Source: Typhlomys cinereus (lineage: Eukaryota > Chordata > Mammalia > Rodentia > Platacanthomyidae). From it: a stretch of DNA of 64,000 nucleotides. Below are positions 34,601 through 47,460 of the stretch, in pieces; within the stretch, counting starts at the first letter, position 1; the number at the start of each line of letters is the position of its first letter. Where the stretch lies: the NCBI GenBank assembly GCA_023101885.1, contig JALPQD010000017.1, forward strand, positions 1,347,428-1,411,427, read 5' to 3'. The notes beneath the pieces are model-generated. The model saw only the letters and a program-made list of their open reading frames with translations. It made no database searches and had not been told where the DNA came from. A program made the translations under genes and the position numbers.

Positions 34601-36950
34601 GGTGAGTCAGGTCTGGTGGTGGAGTTGGGGAGTGATTCCATTTATGGGGGGTCATTTCTATGTCATTTTATTCTGTTCTTCTCCTCCACTCCATTTCACA
34701 ATTGGTTTTGATTCGATTCACCCTAAGAATTGTACTTGAAAGGGAAGCCAGAATCATAGAGGAATAAATGCCTGCATTTCTACTTCGCCTAATTAAAATT
34801 CTAACAAGGATTTTGACCCCAAAGTACTTATACGAGTGGGTGGGTATTAGGCTAAAAAAGAGAACATGAGAAGTTGGGGAATGACCCCAACATTGTGTGG
34901 TGAGCAGGTGGGGTCCCATGAGTGAAGAGAGAAGGATGTGAGGGGCTCGTGCTGCAACACATGAGCTTCACTGGTTTTGAGGGCCTCCTGGGAGGTCATT
35001 GGGGTGGGAGAGATAAGTCAGGGAGAGCATGTGGGTCGTATGGGCACGGAGAGGGTCCTGGGTGGGATGGCAGCAGGCTCAGAGCACAAGGAGCCTTGGT
35101 AGCTTTCATGTCTCAGTGCAGCTAAGGAGATGGCAGGAGTTGCTATGGAAACAGGGCAGTGGATTTGGGGAAAGGCTCTTCTTTCTAGGGCTTGAAGCTA
35201 AACATTCAGTCTGGCTGCCTTCAGTGGGCACCAGAGCCCAATGCATCCCCAGAGACAGAGTCACAGGTCGTCTTCAAAATGATGCAGGACTGTTTTACAA
35301 TTGCAGTATTTTCTTCTCAGTAGCCATTGCTAGTATTCATAGCTATGTTTTCTTTTTCTTCTCCTTTTTTTTTCAATTCTGGAGATTGAATCTCGGGTCT
35401 CCTGCCTGCCATCAAAGTGCTCTACCACTGGGGCTCAGTTCCAGCCCAGTTAAATGTCGAATATGGAGGCTTCACATTCTCAGATGTTTCTAAATGGAGA
35501 TGTCGATGGCAACTCGTTAAAGGGGAGTGGGTTCCAGCAAGGCTGAGACTACAAGGGGACCGTTGTGTAACAGACAGCGCAGGGTTTCCCCACCACTCTG
35601 GCTATTGGGACTATCACAAGAAGGCAGCCTGAGGATGAGAAGCTTCCTCAGGACTCTTCACGCTGACATCAGAGAGAGAGAGCACTTCACAGACCGCTGA
35701 AAATACTGGGACCAGCTAGAGGGGAAATTCGTTTCCTCAAAGAAATTTCACACAGCTCTGAACCCCGATCAGACCCCCCTGCGGATCGTGGTCAGAGCAC
35801 AGCAGACAAGCTCTGCAGGGAGTTGTGTAACTGTGAGACTCACACCAAGGGCAGAGCCGCTTAGTTGAGCATCTCTCTTGGGTCCTGTCTAAGACTTCGC
35901 CCTTCTGCTTGGACTTTCTGGAGAGGAACTGTTGAGAACTTTAGGTTAATACCTTCCCCATATGGCCAGTCGTGGATAAACTTTTTCATTTTCTGCTTTT
36001 TACTATTAATGTGAGTTCTTACTGATTTAGTGAAGGAGAGGGAAGATGGGGGGGCATGCCTAAACCCAACTGCAGGATTGGGGAACAGGTGTGCTGTCTG
36101 AGGTCAGTTCTCACGTTTATCACTTAGTGAGTTAAGTTACTTAGCCGCTCTGTTCTTTCATTTCCGCAAGCTCAGGCTGGGACTAATAAAACCTCCTTCA
36201 AAGAGTCAGAAGACAAAAGTGAATTGCCCAAGAACACGGTATCACGTGTGGTAACTGCTCAGTGAAAATGATCTGCCCTCTGCCTTTGGGACGGAAGCAG
36301 TGCCAGGCAGAACCAAAGGTTACAAGGACCGGAGACTCAGTGTAGAAGTCTGAGGGTTCAGAACTCGGGGTGGGGGGCAGGGCGCAACTTTTGTGAGCCT
36401 TACCTGGAGGGAATCTGACGCAATTCTCACGGTGGATGCTGGAAACAGGTAGCAGGAAGCCAGTTCCATCGTGAAATGACCTCAGAGCATGTTCTTAACG
36501 AGACCTACCCCCAGGGGAAGCTGGGGAACCAGAGTGTGGCTTGCTGGTCTTTTATCAGAGCCCGGCTAACATGGGGAAAGGAAATGCTCAACTCCAGGCA
36601 AATGTGCGCTCCTACCTGGAGAAGGGACAGACTCAACCTGGCTCACTCTAGTTACCCTGCCACCCAGCAGGAGGAGAAAAAGTCCGAGGCACGGTTGTGG
36701 CATTTGCAGGTCAGTGGCACAACTCACAAAGGGACAGAATCCTAACCTAGAAGACGATAGCACGACTTCTCCCTGCGCACACACGTCCCCTCACTTGGTG
36801 ATGTGTTGGCTATGGTTCCTTCTACACAGTGCTCATGTCTCGCTCTCAAGAAAAAGAATCCCAAGGCACATTAAAAGTCAAGAAGTGGTTTAGAGAGACA
36901 GATGGATTACCGAAACCAGCCATGACAGGAATGGTGATGTTATCAGAATG
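31700..36950. other. Intergenic, no gene recognised
   Basis: Between CLCA4 and CLCA1. There is an LTR-like stretch near 33490-33775 and a short tRNA-like SINE fragment at about 35380-35445, neither assigned with confidence. No open frame matches a protein I know. Confidence 0.5.
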
Positions 36951-37019
36951 GTAATTTAAAACAAGGGTGTTTTACATGTTAAAGGCTTCTGTGGAGAAGT
37001 AATAGGTGCAAACAGGTGA

Positions 37020-37252
37020 GCGCTGTACTTAGAGAAATGCAGATTCTCAGAAAGAATAAAGAGGAAATGCTAGAGATAAAAACTGCTGCGGCTGAAATAA
37101 AGGATGACTTTTGTGAGCTTATTGGCAAACGGGACTATATCAGTACAGGATTTTTAGAGCAGTGCAAATATTCTGTCGGATTCTACAATGCCATTATGTA
37201 TTTGTTAAAATTCATAAAACGCACAATTCCAAAAGGGATCTGTGGTACTTAG
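37020..37252 (+). mobile_element. Possible L1 ORF1 remnant
   Basis: A 78-codon frame with EMLEIKTAAAEIKDDFCELI resembles the coiled-coil part of rodent L1 ORF1. There is no flanking ORF1 match to either side. Confidence 0.3.
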
Positions 37253-37256
37253 ATAT

Positions 37257-37540
37257 GTATCAGCTTAACAATTGAAACTGAGCTCTGGGCACATCTGTGG
37301 AGAATTAGTAGTCAAGGCAGCCCTGAGCAAGCCTGCAGGAGATTGTCTGATTGATGTGGGAAGACCCAGCCCATAGTGGGTGGGATCATTCCCCAGGTAA
37401 GGAGAATAATATGGAGGAAGCTGGTTCCGGAAGTTGGCATTCGTGGGCATACTTTGGCAGTCTTGCTAACTGGTGAGTGAGGTTGCCTCTCTCTCAGCAA
37501 TCCCTGGGGATATCTCTTGGATCCATAGTCCTGCCAAGCT
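37257..37540 (+). repeat. Unclassified interspersed repeat
   Basis: Resembles a common mammalian repeat around cagcccatagtgggtgggat, but I cannot name the family. Confidence 0.4.
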
Positions 37541-39264
37541 GGACTATGAACTGCAACGGAGAATCTTGAGAAAGAAGAAAACCCTCACGTTGTCCTATTT
37601 TGGTGTGAATTCATTGGCAGGCACGCAGGCAATCTGCAAGAGGATCCTAGTGTAAGGCGTGGTGACAGCGAGCTCTTCAGTGGTAGCGTGTACACTGCTC
37701 TGGTGGGCATGTGGGCAGGGGGTTGGGCATGCACATGTGGCGGTAGTGGGTAGATGGGAAATCTTTGGATGGCAGTCTCAATTTTTCTGTGAACCCAAAG
37801 CTGTCTTCAAAAAGATCTAAACAGTGACTAAACAAGCAAGAATATTACTGGTCAACAGAGACCTTGTTTATGTGAAGTACATTTTCTGTAGCACGTAGAC
37901 CCTTCATTCCTCCTCCTTTTCCTCCTCCTCCTTCTGAATACTGTCATCTGTTGTTGCTGTCTATACTTCACCCATTGGTTCCTACATGATAGCTCTCTGT
38001 TTTCCATTGTAAAATCTGACTAACATTTCTTCAGTCAAATGTGGGCTTTTTTCCCTTTACATATACACACCACTGGTATGATGGCTTAATAAAGGCACAA
38101 GAGAAAAAGTTTCTTTTTTATGTATTTTTTTTAGATTTGTGAATTTTCACTCATGATGGAGAGATTGCTGCTGCAGCCAAAGCATCAGTCACACTATTAA
38201 ACAGAGGAACATGGAGTCCCCAAGGTCTGATCTTCTAGTAGTTTTACCAAAATTCTTTTCAAAGGCTTCAGTTCCCACTCGGGCCCGTACAGCCTATGTA
38301 AAAGTAATTCCAGCTCACAGGGAGGTGGAGACGGGGAATCCACAGAACGACCTGGCCCGCCGGGCTCGCTGGACCAGTGAGCTCTAAGTTCAGCCAGAGC
38401 ACAGACTACTTGAGTACACAGAGCGATGAACAATCAAGGGAGAACCAACATCAACTCTGGCCTTCACATGCATCCACGCACACATGTACCCCTTCTGCAT
38501 AGACACATAGACACCCCACCTACACACGAAATCATGCACACACACAAGCATGTGTACCAATACATACATATGCACAAAGGTGTGGGATGTGGATCGGCTT
38601 AGAAAATGCAGAATCACAGTCATTGCCCCAGAATTAACAAATCAGAACCTGTGTGTTCACAAGATCCCAGACGATCTGTTTGTACGTTGACAGAGTGGTC
38701 ACATGTGGACCTTCACTGGGACGCAAGGGCGTGACTGGGGGACCTTCCTGAGGAGGTGAAATGAGCTCAGGGGAGCAGGCTTCACACCCACATGATCCTT
38801 CATGCTTGGCTTTGCTTCTTTGGTACGCTTGACCCTCCTTAGAGGTTCAGTCAACTTGTACGTTCACGTCTCAAGTGTTTCTCACGCTCATGGCTGAGCT
38901 GTGCTGAGATACTCCTCTCCAGGGAAATAGCTGCCCAATGAATTACTGGTCCGATTGCTTGATTCCTTGTTTCCTCCTTCTTGCTTCTTTCTCTCGTTGC
39001 TTCAAAGTTTATGATTTAAAGCCATGGATCCCCCTATTTTGAAGTTACTTTGTTTATATAATAGGTTTTCCCCTCTACATGGAGGGAAGAAATCAAATCT
39101 GTTCCTGTACGACTTTGAGATACTTTGCTTAGAAGATTGCCAAAGAACAAATCAGTTTTAATTTTCTTTTCAGCTAAAGTAAATTTCTAACGTGAACCAG
39201 TTTGCTTTTAAAAAGTGATTTTTCTGAAGATTATCATGCTAAATGAAATCAACCAGAGTCAGAA

Positions 39265-39490
39265 AGATAAATATCTCTCATATATGGAGTTTAAATTTAA
39301 ATATATATACATGTGGCATGAAAGAAGATAGACTATGTGAGGGGGAGAAAGGGAGCAGGAGGAGGGGGGCAAGAGAGGATAATGGGGTTCAGATGTGAAG
39401 TAATAGGGTTCAGATGTGCAATGATACACGCATGAGAATGTTATAGTAAAAAAAATCACCATTTTGCTAATTTAAAAAGCAATAAAGAAA
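39265..39490 (+). mobile_element. L1 3' end fragment
   Basis: Purine-rich 3' UTR-like block (gggggagaaagggagcagga) ending in an A-rich tail near 39485. Confidence 0.45.
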
Positions 39491-39621
39491 AATTCTAACC
39501 ATAAATCTGTATTATTGAACACTCAGATATAGTTTCCTGGAATATGGGCCCACTTTATTATTAATATCTAATTTTTTTATTTAAAAATAACAGACTTAAG
39601 AATATAGCTTTTTTTTTCATT

Positions 39622-39810
39622 CCAGGCAGAAGAGGCCATGGCCTGAACTTCCAGCCTTGGTGGGTGGAGCCTGGGAAACATACATGTGACATGAAAGAAG
39701 AGACTACTTGAGAGGGAGTGAGGCAGAGGGAAGCAAGAAGGAGGTAGAACCATCCAGGGTGATCCCCTGAGACACCCTTGGTCGTCCACAAGGACACACA
39801 GTGCCCTCTG

Positions 39811-39855
<45 letters not shown>

Positions 39856-39905
39856 GAGGAATACTCATGCGTGCACACACACACACACCCACAAAAATAC
39901 ATAAA
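39622..39905 (+). mobile_element. Older SINE, head missing or damaged
   Basis: Body from about 39622 (ggcagaagaggccatggcct), including a 40-bp stretch not seen in other copies near 39680-39720, then a CA array (39813-39852) and an A-rich tail. Confidence 0.65.
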
Positions 39906-40309
39906 TAAATATTTTAAAAGAATATAGGGTTTTTTGTTTGTACAAATAAAACAATGAAACATTTCTATCAAAAACTAGCAATTTCCTTAGGATAATTATT
40001 TAAGGATCCTATCTATAAGGAGAGTTAGTTGTCGCTGGCTTTTTAAAGTTATGATTGACAAGGAATATGGCTCATGTTAATGTCTTGTGACTCCAGAGTG
40101 AGATTGTTGGAGTTTGTGGGCTTCCTGGCAAACCAACCTAGTTTCTTTGTTGTGCTCCATCCAGGCCAGTGAGAGACGGTGCACCTGAGAGATGACAAAT
40201 GAAGCTGTCCTGTGGCCTCCACATGCATGTGCCCACACATGCACCCCATACCTACATGTCTACCTGCACACATGAGCACACACGTATTCAACGCCTGCAC
40301 ACATCACCC

Positions 40310-40960
40310 CAGATGAATCAAGAAAACCAGAAAGTAAGTAATGGCAAGGGCATGAGAAATTGGGATTCTCGTACATTGCTGACAGCAATGGAAAATGCTG
40401 TAGCCATTTAGAAATAACGAAACCATGGGATAATGATTCCTCACAAAATTAAATGTAAGAGCTAACAGCATCACTTCTAGATATAGATCAAAGTAATTGA
40501 AAACAGGAACATGAACTGATACCCACACACATTGGTTCACAGCAGCAACTCAAGTGTCTATTAATGGACATTGGCTAAAGAGAATAAGATATCTATTGTT
40601 CAGCACATATTACAGGATCGATGACCTGGAAGACATTATGCTAGGCTACATGAGCCAGTTGAAAAAGGACATACATTGAAGGCCAACTCATATGAGGATC
40701 ACAGTGGTCAGTTTCACGGAGACAAAAAGGAAAGTGATGGCTGTCAGGGGCTAAAATGGATTTTCAGTTTGAATAGACGTGAAGTTTTTGAAGATGAATG
40801 GATCCAAGGGTGATGCAATAGGGGGCACTTCAGGCCATGGAATCATGCACTTAACGAGGACTGAAAATGTAAATTCAATGTTACGTTTCTCTTACCATCT
40901 TGAAAACAGTCAGAAGCTTGAGGGGATAAAGGTTTAACACTTTTCTATGACATGTTTTGT
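40310..40960 (+). mobile_element. L1/HAL1 3' end fragment
   Basis: Sense-strand text resembling the degenerate L1 ORF2 end: gagaaattgggattctcgta, then cagcagcaactcaagtgtct, then a region to about 40960. Many stops. Confidence 0.5.
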
Positions 40961-41231
40961 GTTAACAAGTTTAGCTCTTACCACAGTGGTCTTTCCTTTA
41001 TTAGGTTGGCTGGAATTGCTAGATAACTTGGTGTTAGACATTAAACCCAAGAAGATGGAGTTTATATATATAGTTTTATATATATTTATTGAGCTCCTAG
41101 CACTTTCATAGGCATTAGAGAGATAAGAACAAGTTAAGTACAGTCCTGACTTTATGGAGGGTACAGGTTAGTATGGAAAACAGACGTGGAGATCAATGAT
41201 TGCTACATGGTGCAATGTGGCATATAACAAG

Positions 41232-41504
41232 TTATGGTTTAGATCCTGCAATGCCCCCCCCCCCCAGATCTGCATGCTGCAGGCTTAACCACTAGCTTGT
41301 TCCTTTTGGAGGTGGCAGAACCTCCGGAAGGTGAGGGTCTTGTGGAAGGAAGTTAGGCTACTGGGGCCATGTCCTTGACAGCAGCACCTGAACCCCTTCC
41401 TAGTTCTTCTTTGTTGACTGCCACAATGTCCCGCCTTGCCACAGGCCCAAGGACTATGCAGCCAACTGCCTAAGGTTTGCAACTATGAGCCAAAATAAAC
41501 CTCT

Positions 41505-41512
<8 letters not shown>
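41232..41512 (+). mobile_element. MaLR-like LTR with C and TC runs
   Basis: Starts gttatggtttagatcctgca and ends gagccaaaataaacctctgt, an LTR polyadenylation region, then a long TC array. It has a run of 13 C near 41255. Confidence 0.55.
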
Positions 41513-41556
<44 letters not shown>

Positions 41557-41600
41557 TTTCTCTCTCTCTCTCTCCCTCTTTCTCTCTCTCTCTTTCTACC
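41505..41600 (+). repeat. TC array
   Basis: Long CT run with TTT/CCC breaks between the LTR ending near 41512 and the SINE at 41610. Confidence 0.9.
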
Positions 41601-41609
41601 ACAAGGCAG

Positions 41610-41840
41610 TTGAATTTTGTATGTACCTGTGGAGGCCCAAGGGTGACATTAGGAATTACCCTGGTTACTCTACTTTCTTTGTTGCTTTGCTCTGGGGTTT
41701 TCCAGGTTCCACCATCCAGGGTCAGAATTTCAGGCCACCATCATTTCTGCCTGGCGTTTTTACGTGGGATTTGGGGATCCAAACTCAGGTGTTCCTTTGC
41801 TTGCTAGACAAAGGCTTTAGCCCCTGAGCCAGCCCCTTAT
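41610..41840 (-). mobile_element. Older SINE
   Basis: Minus-strand body (gtggaggcccaagggtgaca) and head (ccctgagccagcccctt). It lies directly against the TC array that ends the LTR at 41232-41512. Confidence 0.65.
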
Positions 41841-41869
41841 GCTCTTTTTATGTCCTTTTACCAGCACCT

Positions 41870-42050
41870 GAAAATGATACAGACTTTTCTTATATTAAAA
41901 AAACCCAAGATAATAGGAGGGAGACTGGCAGGGAAGAAGGGATATAGTAGGAAGGGGAGGGAAACTGAGACAGGGGATTAAGTTGTGAAACTATCATACA
42001 TTGACTGTATTTATGTATGAAGCAATGAAAATAATATTTTTTAAAAAAAG
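41870..42050 (+). mobile_element. L1 3' end fragment
   Basis: Purine-rich block (ggaaggggagggaaactgag) ending atgaaaataatattttttaa. Confidence 0.45.
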
Positions 42051-42114
42051 GAAGACCTGTAATGAACAATTGGGTGGATGGAGTACCTCTCTTACCTGAC
42101 CTTCTTTTTTTTTT

Positions 42115-42211
42115 TTTTTTAGAAATCTTTTTTAAGCATTGATTATTCTTTTTTATTTAGTGTGTGTGTGTGTGAGAGAGAGAGAGACAGAGAGAGACAG
42201 AGAGACAGAGC

Positions 42212-42249
<38 letters not shown>

Positions 42250-42475
42250 CAGAGAGAGAACACTGCGTGTCCCTGTGGAGGACCAAGGGTGACTTCAGGA
42301 ATCATCTTGAATTGCTTCTACCTCCCTCTTGCTTCCTTCTGGGATTTCCCAGGCTCTGCCCAGCAGGGCCAGAAGTACAGGCTACTGCTATTTCCACCTG
42401 GCGTTTTTATGTGGGACCTGAACTCAGAGCCTTCTGCTTGAGAGGGAGAGTCTTAACCCCTGAGCCAGCCCTTAC
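42115..42475 (-). mobile_element. Older SINE with TG/AG tail
   Basis: T-rich tail, TG run, about 90 bases of AG-rich repeat, body, then head ending ctgagccagccctt. The GA expansion makes it longer than its relatives. Confidence 0.72.
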
Positions 42476-42484
42476 CTGACCTTG

Positions 42485-44630
42485 CAACACGATGCTGCTG
42501 ACCAGTTCCTCTTTTATGAAACTGCCCCCTCTGTTAGTGTTCCTGACAAGCTCCCGATTCTATCTGCCAGTCTCCAACTGTTCCCATTCACCATAGTTTA
42601 CAACGTCTGTTTTAAGGGCCCTCGCTTGTCTGCCTGTCTCTGTTCCAGCAGCTGATCTCACTCCTGAGCGTGGCCCTACTTACCTTCTCTATGCTACTGA
42701 CCAGCACATCTCCATCCCAGACTTCTCAGGCAGCCATGGGACGATATCTTCAAACGGTCAAAACAGCAACGTCTACTTCAATAATCACTTCAATACTGGG
42801 GTAAAGTAGAATAATGTCAAAAATACTGCATCTCAAGTGACCTAATGCACATTAAAAGTGCTCTTAGAGGAAATTCCCTAGCAAGAAGCAAAGTAAACTG
42901 AAGAATCAATATAATAAGGGAAACAAATGTGAGCAAATAACAGTCAAATTTCTTGTCTAAATCAGCAAAGAGTAACAAAGAATAAACAAGAGCAAAGAGG
43001 AACAGCTCTAGAGTGGGCTAAGAGCCTTCTAAGCGTGTCCCCTGGAAGAGAAGCAGATACAAGGAATGCAGCTGTTAGTCAGCTTCAGAATTTGATTCTT
43101 AGAACGGTAAGTACAAAGACATGAAGAGAGGCCACAAGAGTAGAAAACCAGAAGAATAAAGTCACATTGCATGATTTTTCACATAAGCAGACAAATACTA
43201 TTTAACTATGAAGACTAGGAAAGGAGCAGAAGCGAACAGGAAGCCCCTTGAGATGGTTCTGAGGGTAAATGTGCTCAGTCATGGCGACCTGAGGTTGACC
43301 CACAGAGTCCACAGAATGGACAGAGAACCGACTTCTGAACGTTGTCTGCTGAGAGAACCAACTTCTGAATGTTGTCTGCTGACATCCGTAGCATGCCATG
43401 CTTCTCTCTTTCTCTCTCTCTCTCGCTCTCTCCTCTCATAAAGAAAATAATAAAGAAATAAAAAGGAAATTCATAAAATAAGAATATGAAAAGTTATAAC
43501 AAAAATAAACCTGTGTGATTTGGCTGAGGTCACACTTAGTAAGCTTTTTGTAGAGACACATTTAAAACTATAACAATTGCAAAGTTGTATGTGTCTGCAA
43601 TAAATTTTAATGTGTTATTTACAACAGGTAGTACAAAAAGACAAAATCAATCACCTCTGTATGTTTTGCCTTATGTCCTTTCACTAGCTCAGACTACAGT
43701 CTGTTCTCTAGTATCTGATTCCTCAGTTATCTGCAATATAAAATGTTTGTGTCTTGTTGCTGCTTTTTACAATCAGTGCACATTGCCAAAGGACAAAGTC
43801 CAAGCTCTTGGCACATCATTCAAAGACTTCCTTGATTCACAGTTTAACTACCTCCTCATAGTCTTCTTCCTCCTAATGTTCCTGTTTTCTCTTCATCCTT
43901 CGGGACACAGCATTTGTACTTCTCTAAAAGGAATATTCTTTCTCTTCTATCCTTTGCCTAGTTGACTGGCATTGTCCTGTTTGTTTAAGCTTCAGGATGT
44001 GGATGAGAAGCCGCCTCTCATGATGCTGTTGCCTTGGGCCTCTCCTAACGCATCACATCATATTATTTGTTGTCGTTTCCTTACTAAACTGCACAGCAGG
44101 GACCACGTGGACCGGCCCACAGCATGGTGCTTCCTGTGTAGTACATATTAGCTCAATGAATAAACATGTTCATGAATGAATAATATATATCAGATACTGG
44201 GTGGTGCTGCCTTAGACTGCTACGGTTTCAATATAAAATGAACTCCACAGGCCCGAGGCAGGCAGGCATAGGTAGCAGCTTAGCAACCTGGGACTCTTTG
44301 GTTTGAGCTGTGTACATATAAACCTCTCTTCTGACGGTGCACTTAGTAACCTAAGACCCTACCTGCATGTACTATGCACAAATACCTCACACCAAATAAT
44401 GCATCTAGCAACATGCTAGCCACAGAAGACCCCCATCTGCACTGAGATATAGGCCCACCCCTCTCTGCTCAATGCAGTAAGTTTCTCCCTACCTAATGAC
44501 CATCAAACAGCCAGATATTATTCAATTGTACTCCGGTTGTGTTGGACATAGGGAACTGATCCAGCCGGAGTTGGTGTTGGGCTCATAAGAAATCAGGTCA
44601 ACTGTGTTTACTAGGTGAACTTTAGGGAGA
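42485..44630. other. Intergenic, only a B4-like SINE recognised
   Basis: Apart from the B4-like element near 43230-43470, nothing is identified. The 126-codon frame at 43585-43965 looks like chance: it has no domain and is set in AT-rich sequence. Confidence 0.45.
43230..43470 (+). mobile_element. B4-like SINE with internal duplication
   Basis: Contains gagagaaccaacttctgaat and a terminal CT/AATAA stretch as in rodent B4-type elements. A 30-base segment is repeated head to tail at about 43322-43382. Confidence 0.45.
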
Positions 44631-44639
44631 ATTCCCCAT

Positions 44640-47460
44640 TTGTCATCTTCTTATTTTTATTCTTTGACATTTTCGAACATAATTATAACAGATTATGTGT
44701 TTTCATCCCTTATTACTCTGCCCCACCTCCCTCTTGCCCCACTTTATTTTTTTTTTTAAAAATAAAGTGTCTTGTGTCTCTGCGTGGATCAATCAGAGGA
44801 CACTCTGCATGCCGTGAGGACCAAAGTTGACTTTGAAATTACCTTGGATTACACTTTGCTTTGCTGTGGAGTTTCCCAGGCTCACCTTCCAGGGTCAGAA
44901 GCGCAGGCTGCTGCCATTTCTGCCTGATGTTTCTACATGGGATTTGCGGTCCACACTCACGACCTTGTGCTTGTGAGGCAGAGACTTAGCCCCTGAGGCA
45001 TCTCTCCAGCCTTGTCGCACTTTATACTTCATCCTTGCCAGTCTCCCTTCTGCTGTCACATCTTCTTCCACGCTTTTCATCTGGATGTCTGCACTGACAT
45101 CTTCCCTCATCCATGATGAAATGTTGATAGGTCAGCTATGTAAAGGTCTTGACCAAAGGACATTATCTGGTACCACCTCACGCCCTCAAGCTCTTTCATT
45201 CTTACTGCCTACTGCCTACTCTTCCTCACCTAAGCTTTTAGGTGAGGGGTGATTTCAGTGACCTGTTTGGGGTTGAACTTATTCTTGGCCAGTCATCTTC
45301 CATTGCAAAAGGATGCTTCTTATTGGCTTCTGAAAGCTTCTCTAACTCTCTATCTATGGGTATAATGATAGGTGTTTTGATGCTAGTTTATTATTTAGCA
45401 CTTAAAGTTAAGACGAAGTAGTTCATTCCCACCTAGGGTCTTTGGTCTCCTCTTCCATGAGTACTTGGCTGTGGATACAGTACCAGACATGCGTTTCCTG
45501 CGGGAAAGCAGGTCCAATAAACAAGCGATTGTTGTTCCCATATCTTGCCTGCCCATGCCACGACTGTATCAGTGGTCACCTCTTGCAGAGTAGTAGTAGT
45601 TGTGCCCTGCAGTGTTGCCAGCTGAGTACTGCTTTTCCCCTACCCATTGCTTCCTGTCACCATGAAGGCTGCCAGCAAGGAGAACGTTTCCCTATCGCTT
45701 CCGGCTTGATCTTTCCATGTCTGAGATCCTCGTGTGTAATCTTACTCGCAGGTTCTGGAGGCAGCCTAGAGCAATGCAAGTGTCTATATTGTCTTGGGGC
45801 TTTTGAGACATCTCTGACTAACAGCTTATCAAAAGGTTCCACATACTGGGAAATTTATTTAATTGCCCACGGCTTCTGGTAGGAGCATTTCAGGGCTATT
45901 TCTGTGTTTTTTTGTTTTTTTTTTTTCTTCTCTTCTCTATGTTCTCCTGTGTAGAGTATATCAGCTAATTTTTCCCCATAAATTATGTATTTTGGTAGAC
46001 TTGTAATGTGGAAGGTTTCTGTCTGGTTGTATCGTACATCTTTAGTGCTTCCCACCCCTCTCCTATACCTTCTTTACTTGGTTCTCTCCTCCTTAAATGG
46101 GGTTCTTTCCTCCCATTATTCCCCTTTCCACCTTCCCATTCGCTTACCTCTCTTCTTTTAGGCTCTTCCCCCCATACCTCCAGTCCCAGTTTATGTTCCC
46201 TTCTGGTTTATGGATGTTGTAAGTGTTTATAACAAAATACACCAATGTGTAGATAAGAGAGAATATTCAACGGTTGTCTTTCTATATCTGGGATATCTCA
46301 CTCAGTATATTTTCCAATCCCATCCATTTCTCAGTGAACTTCATAGTTTCATTTTCTTGACAAACAGCATTCTATCACGAACATGTACCACATGTTCATT
46401 ATCTGTTTATCCATTGAGGGGCGTCTAGGCTGATTCATTCACTGCTACTGTGAATAGAGCTGCAATGAACATGGACATGCAAGTGTCTCTGTAGTAAGAT
46501 GTAAAGTCCTTTGGTAATATGTCCAGGCGTGGTATAATTGAGTCATATGGTAGTTCTATTTTTAGCTTTTTGAGGACCCTCCATACTGATTCCCCATGTG
46601 GCTTCACCAGTTCACACTGCCACTAACAATGAATAAGAGGTCCCTTTTCACCACATTGTTGTTACTTATGTATTCAATCTTAACCATTCTGACTAGTGTA
46701 AGATGTTTCTCAAGAGTATTTTTAATTTGCATTTACATGGTGGCTTGGGAGATTGAATACTTTTTAAGATAGTTGTTGGACATTTGAATTTCATTCTGTA
46801 AAAAGCTTCTTATAAGTTTCAAAACCCATTTTTAATTGGGTTGCTTGCCTTCTTGATACTCAACTTTTTGAGTTCTTCGTATACTCTGTATACTAATTCT
46901 CTGTCAGATATATGGCACAACTATTCACCATTCTGTGGGTTTCCTTTATACTTGATAAACTGTTTCTTTTGCACAATAGGAACTTTTTAATTCAATGAAG
47001 TCCTACTTGTTGATTTTGGGCCTTATTTCCTGTGTGAATGGAGTTCTATCCAGAAAGTCTTTACCTAGGCCCTGTCAGCTCAAGTGTACGCCTTATTCTT
47101 TCTTCTAGCACGTCAGAGCCTCCGGATCCATTTGAACTGATTTTCATTCAGGGCGAGAATTCATCTACATGTAGATATCCAGTTTTCCCAGGACTGTGTG
47201 TAAATGATGCTGTCCTTTCTCCAATGTGTATTTTTGACACCTTTTTTGAAAATTAGGCTACAAGTACACGAACTTATGTCTAGCTCCACAGTTCTAATCC
47301 ATTGCTCAATGTGTCTGTTTTTGGGCCAGCACCATGTTTATTTTTACTATTATGGTAATATATCTTGAAATGTGATATATTAACTTCTACTAGTGTTTCT
47401 ATTGCTTGGGATGTTTGTTATCTGGGACTTTTTGAGCTTTCATTTGATCACAGATATGAA
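44640..47460 (-). mobile_element. L1, 3' part, with nested SINE
   Basis: The longest L1 piece. CT-rich 3' UTR at 44640-45430, interrupted by the SINE at 44755-45013. From about 46220 to 47400 it follows reversed ORF2 C-terminal sequence (gtgaatagagctgcaatgaa, gccactaacaatgaataaga, gtaaatgatgctgtcctttc). Reading frames are broken, and the 5' end is truncated near 47460. Confidence 0.7.
44755..45013 (-). mobile_element. Older SINE nested in an L1
   Basis: Minus-strand copy (head ggcatctctccagcc). Its insertion splits L1 3' UTR-like sequence: 44640-44745 on one side and 45014 onward on the other. Confidence 0.7.

Noticed and set aside
43585..43965. 126-codon + strand frame
   Set aside because: No recognisable domain, no splice or promoter context, and composition like the AT-rich surroundings.
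45442..45882. 146-codon + strand frame
   Set aside because: Antisense to the 3' region of an inverted L1; not an independent gene.
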